This document shows, one piece after another, positions 1 through 7,370 of a stretch of 33,442 bases of DNA. Both the position numbers and the translations under genes were made by a program. Source of the stretch: Polyangiaceae bacterium (GTDB taxonomy: Bacteria; Myxococcota_A; Polyangia; Polyangiales; Polyangiaceae); the NCBI GenBank assembly GCA_016929495.1, contig JAFGIS010000033.1, positions 1-33,442 of the forward strand. The letters are read 5' to 3'. The notes beneath the pieces are model-generated. The model made no database searches, was not told where the DNA came from, and saw only the letters and a program-made list of their open reading frames with translations. The number at the start of each line of letters is the position of its first letter. Positions within the stretch are counted from its first letter, which is position 1.

Positions 1-49
1 CAGCCGTGGGTCCCCCATCCCGAGGCACGAGGGATAAGGGGGACCCCGG
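1..49. repeat. 49-bp direct repeat, left copy, with internal hairpin
   Basis: These 49 bases recur without a mismatch at 2034-2082. Inside lies a hairpin: GGGTCCCCC pairs with GGGGGACCC, followed inward by ATCCC/GGGAT with a small AA bulge and a 9-base loop. The two copies flank the HNH endonuclease gene. The window begins at the first base of this copy, so the repeat may extend further left. Confidence 0.85.
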
Positions 50-127
50 ACGCCGACGCGCTAGCGGCGGCGTCCGGAACGTACAGGGACGTGCACCGAT
101 CGGGGCAGCCCCTGAGCTCCGACGGGA

Positions 128-156
128 CCATCGGGCCCCATCGGGCGCCATCGGGC
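128..156. repeat. Three tandem 10-bp CCATCGGGC units
   Basis: CCATCGGGC occurs three times with starts at 128, 138 and 148, a strict 10-bp period, about one helical turn. The array lies about 220 bases upstream of the HNH start and could be a set of binding sites or simple slippage. No function can be read from the sequence. Confidence 0.5.
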
Positions 157-374
157 TGGCACTTTTTTCTCTGCGACGGCGTTTTGCGCTGGACAGGTTT
201 TCGGCGGACCTCGCACGCATCGCCGCGAACAGCTCTAAAGACATCCGCTGCTGCCCCGTGAACGTCCGCTCGTGCGCGCTGGTGCGTCGGAGGGCTTTGG
301 CGTCGTTCGAAGCGGCGATCGTCGCTCTCGGGCGAAACTCGGAGCGCGAAAATCGCCATGATACGATATTGGGC

Positions 375-1952
375 ATGACGCGGGGTGATCCGAATTCGAA
401 CGCCGAGGCCAACGCCCTCGACCGGATACCTGACTCGGACTGGCAGCGCGCGCATGCCGAGCTCGAACGATTGGCAGCAATGCGCGCTCGGCTCCAGGCC
501 GACGAAGGCTACTGGCTGCTTCGCGCTCTGCGCACGCGCGCGCACGCACAGCTCGGCTACGGGAGTTTCGCTGAGTACATCGAGCGGCTGTTCGGCTACG
601 ATGCGCGGTGGACGAAGGAGAAACTGCGCGTCGCCGAGGCGCTCGAACAGCTGCCCGAGCTCGGGCGCGTGCTCGCCGAAGGCGTGCTCTCGTGGTCTGC
701 GGTGCGCGAGCTCAGTCGGGTGGCCACGGCCGAGACAGAGGCTGGATGGATCGAGGCAGCGCGAGGCAAGACGCTGCGCGAGCTCGAACGGCAAGTGTCG
801 GGGCGAAGGCCCGGTGATCGGCCGGGCGACGCAGCGCGCCCGGAGGCCGTGCGGCACGTTCTGCGGTTCGAGGTGTGTGCCGAGACGTTGGCGGTGGTGC
901 GTGAAGCCATGGGCAAGCTGCGACGGGATGCGGGCTCGGCGCTCGATGATGACGCGGCGCTATTGCTCATGGCGCGGCAGGTGCTCGGCGGGCCAGTCGA
1001 TGAGGGGCGCTCGAGCTACCAGGTGCTCGTGACGGTGTGCGAGCAGTGCGGACGCGGAGCTCTCGAGACGCGCGGCGAGCTCGTCGAGGTCGGCCCCGAG
1101 GTCGTCGAGATGGCGAGCTGCGACGCGCAGCGCATGCGAGCGGCCGGGGTCGATGGTGGGGACGCCGTCGGAGAGCAACCTCGTGGGGCGACCCACGTGG
1201 GTCACGGCGCTGGGACACAGGCGAGCCGCACGCGCGATACCCACGTGGGTCACGACGGTGAGACGCCGGCGAACCCTGTCGACGGCGCCCACGCGGGTCG
1301 CGACGGCGACACCCACGTGGGTCACGCGGGCCAAACACGTTCGAGTCGTGCGCATGACACGGGCGTTCACTCGGAAACCGGACCCAACGCCGGCTCCAGC
1401 GGCGGCCAAGCCCTACCGCGAGCCACGCAGGACATACCGCCTGCCATACGTCGCTGGGTCGTGCGACGCGACCGAGGCTGTTGTGTGGTCCCCGGGTGCA
1501 GGAACGCGGTTTTCGTGGATATTCATCATCTGAGCCCGCGCTCGGAGGGGGGCGATCACGATCCAGAGGGGCTGGTGGTGTTGTGCGCCGCTCATCATCG
1601 CGCCGTGCATCGCGGGCAGCTGGTCGTCGAAGGGCGCGTTACGACGGGCCTCACGTTTCGTCACGCTGATGGTCGACGCTATGGGGAGATAGCATGTGCC
1701 GCGGGCGCTCGGGCCTGGGCCGATGTGTTTGGGGCCCTGCGCTCGATGGGGTTTGCGGAGACCGAAACGCGACACGCCATCGAGAAAACGAGGCGTGAGG
1801 TATCGGAACTCGGCGAGGCTCTGGACGTCGAGCCGTTGCTGCGTAGGGCGCTCGGCGTGTTGATGGATGCTCGGGGACAGCGTCAGGCGATGCCGAGGCT
1901 TTCGGCAGAAAGCGGGCTGGGGGCGCTTTCGACGAACGCGGCGACGGCGTGA
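375..1952 (+). CDS. HNH endonuclease with 8-residue repeats and RuvA-C-like tail
   Basis: A 525-residue protein of the DUF222-like/HNH type common in high-GC bacteria and myxobacteria. The N-terminal ~130 residues are helical and charged (LGYGSFAEYIERLFGYD, EKLRVAEALEQLPEL), as in that family. A CxxC (CEQC) lies in the middle. Residues ~272-336 form a low-complexity array of eight 8-residue units. The HNH nuclease core (~369-418) shows CVVPGC, the DIHH catalytic histidines and a closing CAAHHRAVH. The tail (DVFGALRSMGFAETETRHAI) resembles RuvA domain III, a three-helix module. I chose ATG 375 because homology-like sequence starts there and the upstream frame is repeat and non-coding DNA. A TACGAT at 362-367 is placed so that transcription could begin at or near the ATG (leaderless); this is weak. 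The gene is bracketed by 49-bp direct repeats. Nuclease activity is a family inference. Confidence 0.88.
   Translation: MTRGDPNSNAEANALDRIPDSDWQRAHAELERLAAMRARLQADEGYWLLRALRTRAHAQLGYGSFAEYIERLFGYDARWTKEKLRVAEALEQLPELGRVLAEGVLSWSAVRELSRVATAETEAGWIEAARGKTLRELERQVSGRRPGDRPGDAARPEAVRHVLRFEVCAETLAVVREAMGKLRRDAGSALDDDAALLLMARQVLGGPVDEGRSSYQVLVTVCEQCGRGALETRGELVEVGPEVVEMASCDAQRMRAAGVDGGDAVGEQPRGATHVGHGAGTQASRTRDTHVGHDGETPANPVDGAHAGRDGDTHVGHAGQTRSSRAHDTGVHSETGPNAGSSGGQALPRATQDIPPAIRRWVVRRDRGCCVVPGCRNAVFVDIHHLSPRSEGGDHDPEGLVVLCAAHHRAVHRGQLVVEGRVTTGLTFRHADGRRYGEIACAAGARAWADVFGALRSMGFAETETRHAIEKTRREVSELGEALDVEPLLRRALGVLMDARGQRQAMPRLSAESGLGALSTNAATA
1191..1382 (+). repeat. In-frame 24-bp repeat array with CACGTG palindromes
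   Basis: Eight consecutive 24-bp units encode 8 residues each: THVGHGAG, TQASRTRD, THVGHDGE, TPANPVDG, AHAGRDGD, THVGHAGQ, TRSSRAHD and TGVHSETG. The 12-bp palindrome ACCCACGTGGGT is exact at 1191, 1239 and 1311 and degenerate at 1287, so the copies sit 48, 48 and 24 bp apart. The other units have drifted. The array lies between the N-terminal helical domain and the HNH core. Confidence 0.85.
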
Positions 1953-1953
1953 C

Positions 1954-1987
1954 AGCGCCGGCCGTGGCCGAGGCCGGCCGTGGCGCT
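1954..1987 (+). terminator. Hairpin directly after the HNH stop codon
   Basis: AGCGCCGGCC pairs with GGCC-GT-GGCGCT (10 bp with a 2-base bulge), starting one base after the TGA at 1950-1952. There is no T tract, so intrinsic termination is only a candidate role. Confidence 0.45.
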
Positions 1988-2033
1988 ACGCCAGAGCTCG
2001 GAGCCGCCCTGCGCTTGTATCGGGCCGATCGCA

Positions 2034-2082
2034 CAGCCGTGGGTCCCCCATCCCGAGGCACGAGGGATAAGGGGGACCCCGG
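2034..2082. repeat. 49-bp direct repeat, right copy
   Basis: Exact copy of bases 1-49 with the same internal hairpin. On its right it abuts, after a few bases, a tandem GTGGGGCCAC pair and then the formylglycine-generating-enzyme-like fragment. The repeat therefore marks the boundary between the HNH unit and a broken gene. Confidence 0.85.
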
Positions 2083-2084
2083 TG

Positions 2085-2240
2085 GGGCCACGTGGGGCCA
2101 CGAGGACATGGCTGGCAACATCTGGGAATGGTGCCTGGACGCGTGGCGTGACGGCTATGGTGACAGAGCAGACCCGGTGAGCGACCCGTGTCAACAAGGC
2201 GCGCCGTGCGGGTTCTCGCTGAGGTTGGCTCCGCCATGCT
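2085..2240 (+). pseudogene. Remnant of FGE-sulfatase (SUMF1/EgtB/PvdO-like) domain
   Basis: The frame starting near 2096 reads GHEDMAGNIWEWCLDAW followed by DPVSDPC. This is the hallmark 'D-M-x-G-N-x-W-E-W' block of formylglycine-generating-enzyme-like domains. Upstream sequence is replaced by the 49-bp repeat. Downstream, the expected RVLRGGSW block appears only as a decayed RVLAEVGSA in a different frame near 2205-2235, so the piece is both truncated and frameshifted. In myxobacteria such domains are often fused to kinases or STAND NTPases. Here a NACHT fragment follows on the opposite strand, so the two no longer form one gene. Confidence 0.7.
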
Positions 2241-2964
2241 TGGAAGCCGTCTCGCCCAGCGCGACCAGAAGACCGTGCTCGTAGTGCTCGTCGCAACCAT
2301 GGGCCGCGCACCAGCGGCGAGCCAGCTCTGCCACGGTCTCCGGATCGAGCTGCGCCACGTACAGCACGGGCAAGGCCTCGCTCAGGCTCACCCGTCCGAG
2401 ATACGCGGACGGTCGGGTGGTGAGCACGACGCGGCTCGGCAAGCCCCGGTGCGCAATGCCTGCGAGAAACGCAACGACCCTGCGTCGGCCCTGCTCGTCC
2501 GGCACTTCGTCGAGCGAGTCGACAAGAACCAGGTAGCGGCCGGCAAGCAGCCCTTCCCGTAGCTCGTCTCGGCCCGGACACACGCCGAGCGCCGCCTCGA
2601 TTTCCGATTCGAGCGCCACCAGAAATCCGCCCAGCCCATCGCTCGCGCCCAGGCATTCGGAAAGCTTGCTCGCCTGAAGCAGCACGGGCACGGGCAGAAG
2701 CGGCCTCGGGCCGCGCAACGCGGCAAGGTCCAGAGCATGCCGCGGCGGCTCGACGCCCTGGGTGTGCACGGAGCCGAGCACGTACGCCACATGCTGGAGC
2801 AGGGCGGTCTTGCCAGCTCCGGGCTCGCCTTCGACCACCGGGTCAGGGCGGAAACGCTCGTGTCCGGCGGGCGGCCGCCGGTTGGCCGCTCGCGAAGACC
2901 TCGACTGGGCATTGAAGAAGTGACCGGCGAAGCAGCAGTAGCTGATGCTGGCCCGCTCGGTCAC
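2191..2964 (-). pseudogene. Truncated NACHT/STAND NTPase
   Basis: A 257-residue open frame contains most of a NACHT P-loop module: Walker A EGEPGAGKTALLQHV, Walker B YLVLVDSLDEVP with the typical DEVP ending, and a sensor-like RVVLTTRPSAY. NACHT proteins normally have an N-terminal effector and a long C-terminal sensor of repeats. Here only ~45 poorly conserved residues precede the P loop, and the frame ends about 60 residues after the sensor strand in sequence unlike NACHT proteins (SENPHGAPC). It runs head-on into the FGE-like fragment. I read it as a broken gene; a short functional ATPase cannot be excluded. In full-length relatives the family acts in signalling or phage defence. Confidence 0.65.
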
Positions 2965-3065
2965 CGTATCGGCTTCACACAGCCAGCAGTCTGTTCGTCA
3001 CGCACGCCATCGTCGACCTCGCGCTGGAACAGCTGCGTCGCAGCAGGTGACCGACGCTGCCGTGG

Positions 3066-4070
3066 CTATTCTCTGGGCTGGTACAGCGCGGTGAGATCCG
3101 AAATGCAGTAGTCGAAGGGGATCGCTTCGCCCACTTGTGATTGCACCAGGAATTGGATCGCGACCACTTGCCTGGGGTCGAATGGAGCGGGATTGGTCGC
3201 CCATGTGGGAGGATGGGCTTCACTGAACATGACCCTCTGTGACCCAGGGGAGTCCGAAAGCTCGACGAGGTCGGTCTTGTTCACGTTGTCGGGCGTCCGG
3301 AAGTTCACGATGAAGTCCTGGGGCAAGAGGACATCATTGCGAACACTGACCGTGAACCGGAAGCCAACGATCGTCACAGGCAGATCCCGGATGGAACCTT
3401 CGAAGGCGGATTCAGGTGCCTGGTTCAGTTTCAGCCCGATGCCGGCGCCCCATTTCGTCGCGCGATCCCCCTCCGCCGCCAACGTTACAGTGCTCCCGCT
3501 GGTGCACATGACTCCGTCCGTGTTCGGGAAGCTGCCGGGTTGGGGCTCGATTACCGTCGAGCAGACGTTCGGGTCATCGGGGTGGGTGCAATCGCTGTAC
3601 TCATACCAGGAGCCCTGAATACCGCAGATGTTGCTCGACGCAGCTACCGTGCCCTGGTCGTTCGGCATCAGCGGGCACTCGCCCAGCTCCCCACCCCAGC
3701 CACCCGTCCCCGTACTCCCAGCCGTTTCCCCGCCTCCGCCCTCGCCACGGCCCCCGCCCTCGCTGCTCCCCCCGGTCTCGCGGCTTCCCCCGGTTTCGCT
3801 CGCGCCTCCGGTCCCAGGCATGCCGCCCGTGCCCGGCTCCTGGCCAGCCACGGCCCCGGTTCCTCCGGTCTCGACCGTGCCCCCGGTCGCCAACGTGCCA
3901 CCGGTCTGCTCGCTCGCGCCCCCTGGGCCTCCCCCGGTCTCGCTGCCACCACTCTGGTAGGGAACCTCGTCGAGGATGATGGGGTGTGCTCCACCGCCGC
4001 TGCACCCGAGGACTGCCCCGGTCAGGGTCAAGACGAAAGACCTCCTGAGTTTTCGGGAAGGAGGAAGCAT
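3066..4070 (-). CDS. TGG-linker lipoprotein, function unknown
   Basis: A 334-residue secreted lipoprotein. A basic start (MLPPSRKLRR) and hydrophobic stretch lead to a lipobox ending at Cys23 (AVLGC). Residues ~37-130 are a low-complexity linker of Gly, Thr, Ser and Glu built on TGGT, ETGG and GTGG units, a pattern typical of Polyangiales surface lipoproteins. The C-terminal ~200 residues form a compact beta-rich domain with cysteines (ECPL, SNICG, CTHPDDPNVC, VMCTSG, FDYCISDL). Its layout (KWGAGIGLKLNQ, GFRFTVSV, VVAIQFLVQ) recalls jelly-roll carbohydrate-binding domains, but I cannot name a family. It is divergent from the sigma factor gene and may be surface exposed. No clear Shine-Dalgarno is seen. 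Confidence 0.8.
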   Translation of the reverse strand: MLPPSRKLRRSFVLTLTGAVLGCSGGGAHPIILDEVPYQSGGSETGGGPGGASEQTGGTLATGGTVETGGTGAVAGQEPGTGGMPGTGGASETGGSRETGGSSEGGGRGEGGGGETAGSTGTGGWGGELGECPLMPNDQGTVAASSNICGIQGSWYEYSDCTHPDDPNVCSTVIEPQPGSFPNTDGVMCTSGSTVTLAAEGDRATKWGAGIGLKLNQAPESAFEGSIRDLPVTIVGFRFTVSVRNDVLLPQDFIVNFRTPDNVNKTDLVELSDSPGSQRVMFSEAHPPTWATNPAPFDPRQVVAIQFLVQSQVGEAIPFDYCISDLTALYQPRE

Positions 4071-4384
4071 CGCTCGACGCGGTCGGCGGACAACGAGAGC
4101 AACGATCAGTCAGCCCGGCCGACGCCCGGCTGATTGTCGCTCTTGGAGCTCCTTGCTCCAATGGCCCACAACCGTGGAGGTCACCGGGCGCGGTTGGGGC
4201 GGTCCACACGGCCACCGGAAGCCGTCGAATGCCTGCCGGCCCACAACTACCACGGCCAGTTGGCCGAAACGGCACCGGGCGACAACTTCGACCATCAAAC
4301 GGACAATTTCCGTACGTAGCGCGGAAAATCCCAGCGTTGGTGAACCGATTTGAAGGCGCCGCGTGACTTGTTCCCATACACTCT
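4071..4384. promoter_or_regulatory. Divergent intergenic region
   Basis: This 314-base gap separates the lipoprotein gene (-) from the sigma factor gene (+). It is locally less GC-rich near 4280-4385. A TACACT at 4377-4382 could be a -10 element for the sigma gene, with a poorly spaced TTGAAG at 4350. An imperfect 8-bp hairpin (AGTCAGCC/GGCTGATT) lies at about 4107-4134 in the lipoprotein leader. No open frame here looks coding. Confidence 0.35.
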
Positions 4385-5029
4385 GTGCTAGTGGCCTCTT
4401 CGGAACCGGCCCCCCCGGCTCGACCGCGTGAAGCGGCCGTGGTGCGCGCGCTCCCGTTTCAGGGGGACAAAGCCGCGCTCGTGGTCGGAGTCCTGCGAGG
4501 GCACCCAGGCGCTGCAGCTGCTTTTCATGATCGCTATGCCCGGCGCATCTATGGGCTCATCTACCGATTGATCGGACCGAGTACCGACCTGGAAGACGTG
4601 CTGCACGACACCTTCGTCAGGGCGCTAGAGGCGCTGCCCAAGCTCAAGGACCCCGAAGCCCTTGACGCGTGGGTCATGGGTGTGGCTGTGCGCACGGCGC
4701 GCACACGACTGCAGAGCCGGGCACGCCGCTGGTGGTTGCGCCTGATGCCCGAGGATTCGTTGCCGGACGCTCCGGCCCCCGAGCACGATCCCGTGACGGC
4801 AGAGGCGCTCAGGGCAACCTATCGCGTGCTCTCGACGCTCCCGGTCGACGAGCGGATCGCTTTCGTGCTGCGTTCTGCCTCGGGAATGACCGTGGACGAA
4901 GCCGCGCAGGCAACCGGCGTGTCGCGCTCCACGCTCAAGCGCCGCTTGCAGCGCGCCGAAGCGACGTTTGCCGAACGCGCACAGCTCGAGCCGGCACTCG
5001 AGCCGTGGCTCAGCGGAGGCGAGCCATGA
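4385..5029 (+). CDS. ECF-type RNA polymerase sigma factor
   Basis: A 214-residue sigma-70 family protein of extracytoplasmic-function type. Region 2 is visible at about residues 35-110 (FHDRYARRIYGLIYRLIG, DLEDVLHDTFVRALEAL, LDAWVMGVAVRTARTRL). Region 4 is at about 140-195 (LSTLPVDERIAFVLR, GMTVDEAAQATGVSRSTLKRRL), the latter being the helix-turn-helix that reads the -35 box. The start is GTG 4385 or GTG 4391; if the TACACT at 4377 is a real -10, the 4391 start would be near-leaderless. The stop overlaps the next gene's ATG (ATGA), so the two are translationally coupled. The partner is the FecR-like protein rather than a zinc anti-sigma factor, which suggests control by an envelope signal. 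Confidence 0.92.
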   Translation: MLVASSEPAPPARPREAAVVRALPFQGDKAALVVGVLRGHPGAAAAFHDRYARRIYGLIYRLIGPSTDLEDVLHDTFVRALEALPKLKDPEALDAWVMGVAVRTARTRLQSRARRWWLRLMPEDSLPDAPAPEHDPVTAEALRATYRVLSTLPVDERIAFVLRSASGMTVDEAAQATGVSRSTLKRRLQRAEATFAERAQLEPALEPWLSGGEP

Positions 5030-6210
5030 ACCGGCCTGATCTCCGCCGGTTCATCGCCAAGTGGTCCCAGGCGACCGAGTGTCCGCCCTTCGATGCCGCA
5101 GGCTCGCGTCTGAGCTTCATGAGGGCCGTCCAAGACCGCTCGGCGTCGAGCAGCCGCTCGGCCGCGCGTGGCTGGATCCTCGCAGCCGCGGCCGCCCTCG
5201 TGATCCTGGTCGGCGCAGGGGCGCTGTGGCGTTCGCACGTCGGCAGCAGCGCTCCAGCATCGGTCACGCCGGGTGCTTGGCTGGAAACCAAGGCGAGCGA
5301 GCAGCTGCCCATGCAGTTTGCCGAGGGAACGCAGGTCGTCGTGCACGCCAAATCGAGGGTGCACGTCGAGAGTGTCGACCCCCGCGGCGCCAGCATGGTG
5401 GTCGAGCGCGGCACGGTCAGCGCGGACATCGTGCATCGTGCGGACACCAACTGGTCGTTCTCGGCTGGGCCGTTCCGGGTTCGGGTGACGGGCACGCGGC
5501 TCGCCATCAGCTGGGATCCCTCGACCGCGAGGTTCGGCGTTCACGTGGACCGCGGCAGCGTCGTCGTGACAGGGCCTCTGCTGCAGGACGGCCGCACGGT
5601 GCGGGGTGGGGAGAGCTGCTCGGTGTCGGTTCGGCAACATCGGATGGAAGTGGGCCGAAGCGACCCGGAACCGCAACAAGAGGCCATTCCCCACCTCGAG
5701 GTGCGCGATCTGCCCGTGCTCGAGGATTCGACCGAGACGCAAACTCCGAAGGGCGGAGCCGTTGCACGCTGGCAAGAGCTCGAGCGCCAGGGCCGCTACG
5801 CCGAAGCGGTCGTTGCAGCAGAAAGCGTCGGACTCGAGCCGATCTATGGGTCGGGCTCGGTCTCTGAGCTCATGAGCCTGGCCCGGGCAGCACGCTTGGC
5901 GAACCGGCAGGCTATTGCCGCCCAGGCGCTGCTGCGCTGCCGCGCTCGCTTCCCCAACACCCGCCAGGCTGCCACGGCGGCATTTCTGCTTGGCCGCAGC
6001 GCTCCACCCTCGGAGGCAGCACGGTGGTTCACGACGTACCTGGGAGAGCAGCCCTCCGGACCACTCGCCCGGGAAGCTGCCGGTCGGCTGATCGAGTCCT
6101 ACCATCGGGCAGGTGATTCTGCGCGCGCTCGTCAGGCCGCGACCGTCTACCTCGCGCAGTACCCATCGGGTCCCCACGCGGCATTCGCCCGGAGTATGCT
6201 CGGCGACTAG
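5026..6210 (+). CDS. FecR-domain membrane protein with TPR-like C-terminus
   Basis: A 394-residue single-pass membrane protein. Residues 1-49 are cytoplasmic, with no HxxxCxxC anti-sigma zinc motif. One membrane helix (about 50-68, WILAAAAALVILVGAGALW) follows, then a periplasmic FecR domain (about 80-205). Its typical core reads VVVHAKSRVHVES, FRVRVTGTRLAISWD and VHVDRGSVVVTG. Residues ~265-394 are tandem helical repeats of the TPR/outer-membrane lipoprotein type (RFPNTRQAATAAFLLGR, YLAQYPSGPHAAFARSML). In known systems FecR passes an outer-membrane signal to an ECF sigma factor. The overlap with the sigma gene supports that role here, with the TPR part probably docking a periplasmic partner such as the next gene product. 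ATG 5026 is set by the ATGA overlap. Confidence 0.88.
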   Translation: MNRPDLRRFIAKWSQATECPPFDAAGSRLSFMRAVQDRSASSSRSAARGWILAAAAALVILVGAGALWRSHVGSSAPASVTPGAWLETKASEQLPMQFAEGTQVVVHAKSRVHVESVDPRGASMVVERGTVSADIVHRADTNWSFSAGPFRVRVTGTRLAISWDPSTARFGVHVDRGSVVVTGPLLQDGRTVRGGESCSVSVRQHRMEVGRSDPEPQQEAIPHLEVRDLPVLEDSTETQTPKGGAVARWQELERQGRYAEAVVAAESVGLEPIYGSGSVSELMSLARAARLANRQAIAAQALLRCRARFPNTRQAATAAFLLGRSAPPSEAARWFTTYLGEQPSGPLAREAAGRLIESYHRAGDSARARQAATVYLAQYPSGPHAAFARSMLGD

Positions 6211-6215
6211 ACGAA

Positions 6216-7295
6216 ATGCTGGCGTTTGGCCGTCGTGGCAGCGCGGTTCGACGAGAATGGTTTCTGGGAGCACTGATCGCAGGGCTCCTTGCTCTCACTC
6301 TGTGGTCAGGCACGGCCCTGGCAGGGTCAGCTCCGCGTGTGGCGCTGCTCACGTCGAACCCCGCCGATACGACGACCAAGCGGCTGAAAGCCGAGCTCAC
6401 TCAGCTCGGCGTCGAGACCGTCGTCGTCCGAACCGGACCGAACACCCCGGTCGGCAGAGTGACGCTCGAGAGCGTGGCGCGGCGGGTCGGCGCCTTCGCC
6501 GCGATCCGGATCGTCCCCGTCGAGTCGGAAGTCGAAGTCTGGGTCGCTGACCGCGTGACTGGAAAGACAGTGGTTCGCGAGGTCCTGCACGGCTCTGGTT
6601 CCGCTGCACGCGACGACACGATCGCTCTTGGAGCAGTGGAGCTCTTGCGTGCGAGCCTGCTCGAGGTCACCGCGTCCTACGAGCTCAATACGCGTGGTGA
6701 GGTAGCTCCGCCGCCGGTGGTCGTGGGAAAGCTGACGCCCACGCCCACCCTCGCCCCGCCCCGGCCCAAAGCGCGCCCCGTGGTCGCCATCGGCCTCGAA
6801 CCGGCCCTGGCTGTGGAATTCGACCGCATCGGTCCGGGCGTGAGTGCGATGCTCCTCGTGCGCTACCTGTGGACCAAATCCTGGGGCGTCGAGGCTCTGG
6901 GTCTCTTGCCCGTGGTGCGCGGCGAGACACGGGAGGAGGTGCGAGGCAAGGCCTCGGCGGCCGTCAGCGCTGCGGGACTTGGCTTGACGTTCAGCTGGCA
7001 GGAGCGAAACGTGGCCGCGCTGTTCGGACTGGGCATGATGGCCGCTCAGCTCGAGGTCGTCGGGGCCAACGCTGGTCCGGGCCTGGAGGACTCTCAAGAC
7101 AGCCTCGCGCTCGGTGCTCCGTACCTGCGCGCCGGAGCGGGTCTACGCGTGTTCGACGCGGTTCGAATTCGGGTCGATGCGTCGCTGTCGTGCGCGTTGC
7201 GGCCGGTGCCGATCATGTTCGTCCAGGACGAGGTGGCCAGTTGGGGCAGACCGTCGTTGCTCGTCGGGATCGGTCCGGAGCTGTTGCTCCCGTAG
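6216..7295 (+). CDS. Probable outer-membrane protein of the sigma/FecR operon
   Basis: A 359-residue exported protein starting 5 bases after the FecR gene. A signal peptide spans about residues 1-36 (hydrophobic FLGALIAGLLALTLW, cleavage near ALAGS). The first half is a small alpha/beta domain (VALLTSNPADTTTKRL, VRTGPNTP) ending in a Pro-rich hinge at about 160-180. The second half alternates polar and hydrophobic residues and Gly as in an outer-membrane beta-barrel (AIGLEPALAVEFDRIGPGVS, YLRAGAGLRVFDAVRIRV), ending in hydrophobic LLP. I recognise no named family. By position it is the outer-membrane or periplasmic partner of the FecR protein. Its TAG stop donates its G to the palindrome that follows. 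Confidence 0.75.
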   Translation: MLAFGRRGSAVRREWFLGALIAGLLALTLWSGTALAGSAPRVALLTSNPADTTTKRLKAELTQLGVETVVVRTGPNTPVGRVTLESVARRVGAFAAIRIVPVESEVEVWVADRVTGKTVVREVLHGSGSAARDDTIALGAVELLRASLLEVTASYELNTRGEVAPPPVVVGKLTPTPTLAPPRPKARPVVAIGLEPALAVEFDRIGPGVSAMLLVRYLWTKSWGVEALGLLPVVRGETREEVRGKASAAVSAAGLGLTFSWQERNVAALFGLGMMAAQLEVVGANAGPGLEDSQDSLALGAPYLRAGAGLRVFDAVRIRVDASLSCALRPVPIMFVQDEVASWGRPSLLVGIGPELLLP

Positions 7296-7319
7296 TGCCC
7301 TGTCTCCAAGACAGGGCAC
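7295..7319 (+). terminator. Stop-codon palindrome, copy 1
   Basis: Perfect 11-bp arms GTGCCCTGTCT / AGACAGGGCAC around a CCA loop. The first G is the last base of the TAG stop of the preceding gene. The same element follows two other stop codons in this window (22172 and 23875). It has no T tract, so it may act as a terminator, an mRNA 3' end stabiliser or a dispersed REP-like repeat. Confidence 0.7.
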
Positions 7320-7370
7320 ACGGAGACCCACTGAAGGTTCGGTTGTCCGTGGGCGAAGCACCAGCGCGGG

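Noticed and set aside
6..374. Upstream extension of the HNH open frame to base 6
   Set aside because: It translates the 49-bp repeat and low-complexity leader; the family-like sequence starts at ATG 375.
1191..1382. CRISPR-like array
   Set aside because: The units are contiguous coding 24-mers with no unique spacers, and no cas genes are present.
2965..3065. N-terminal extension of the NACHT frame
   Set aside because: Other frames hold only short, unconserved sequence; no start or domain could be supported.
4669..5025. Upstream extension of the FecR frame into the sigma factor gene
   Set aside because: It is a shadow of the sigma gene; the ATGA overlap gives the natural start at 5026.
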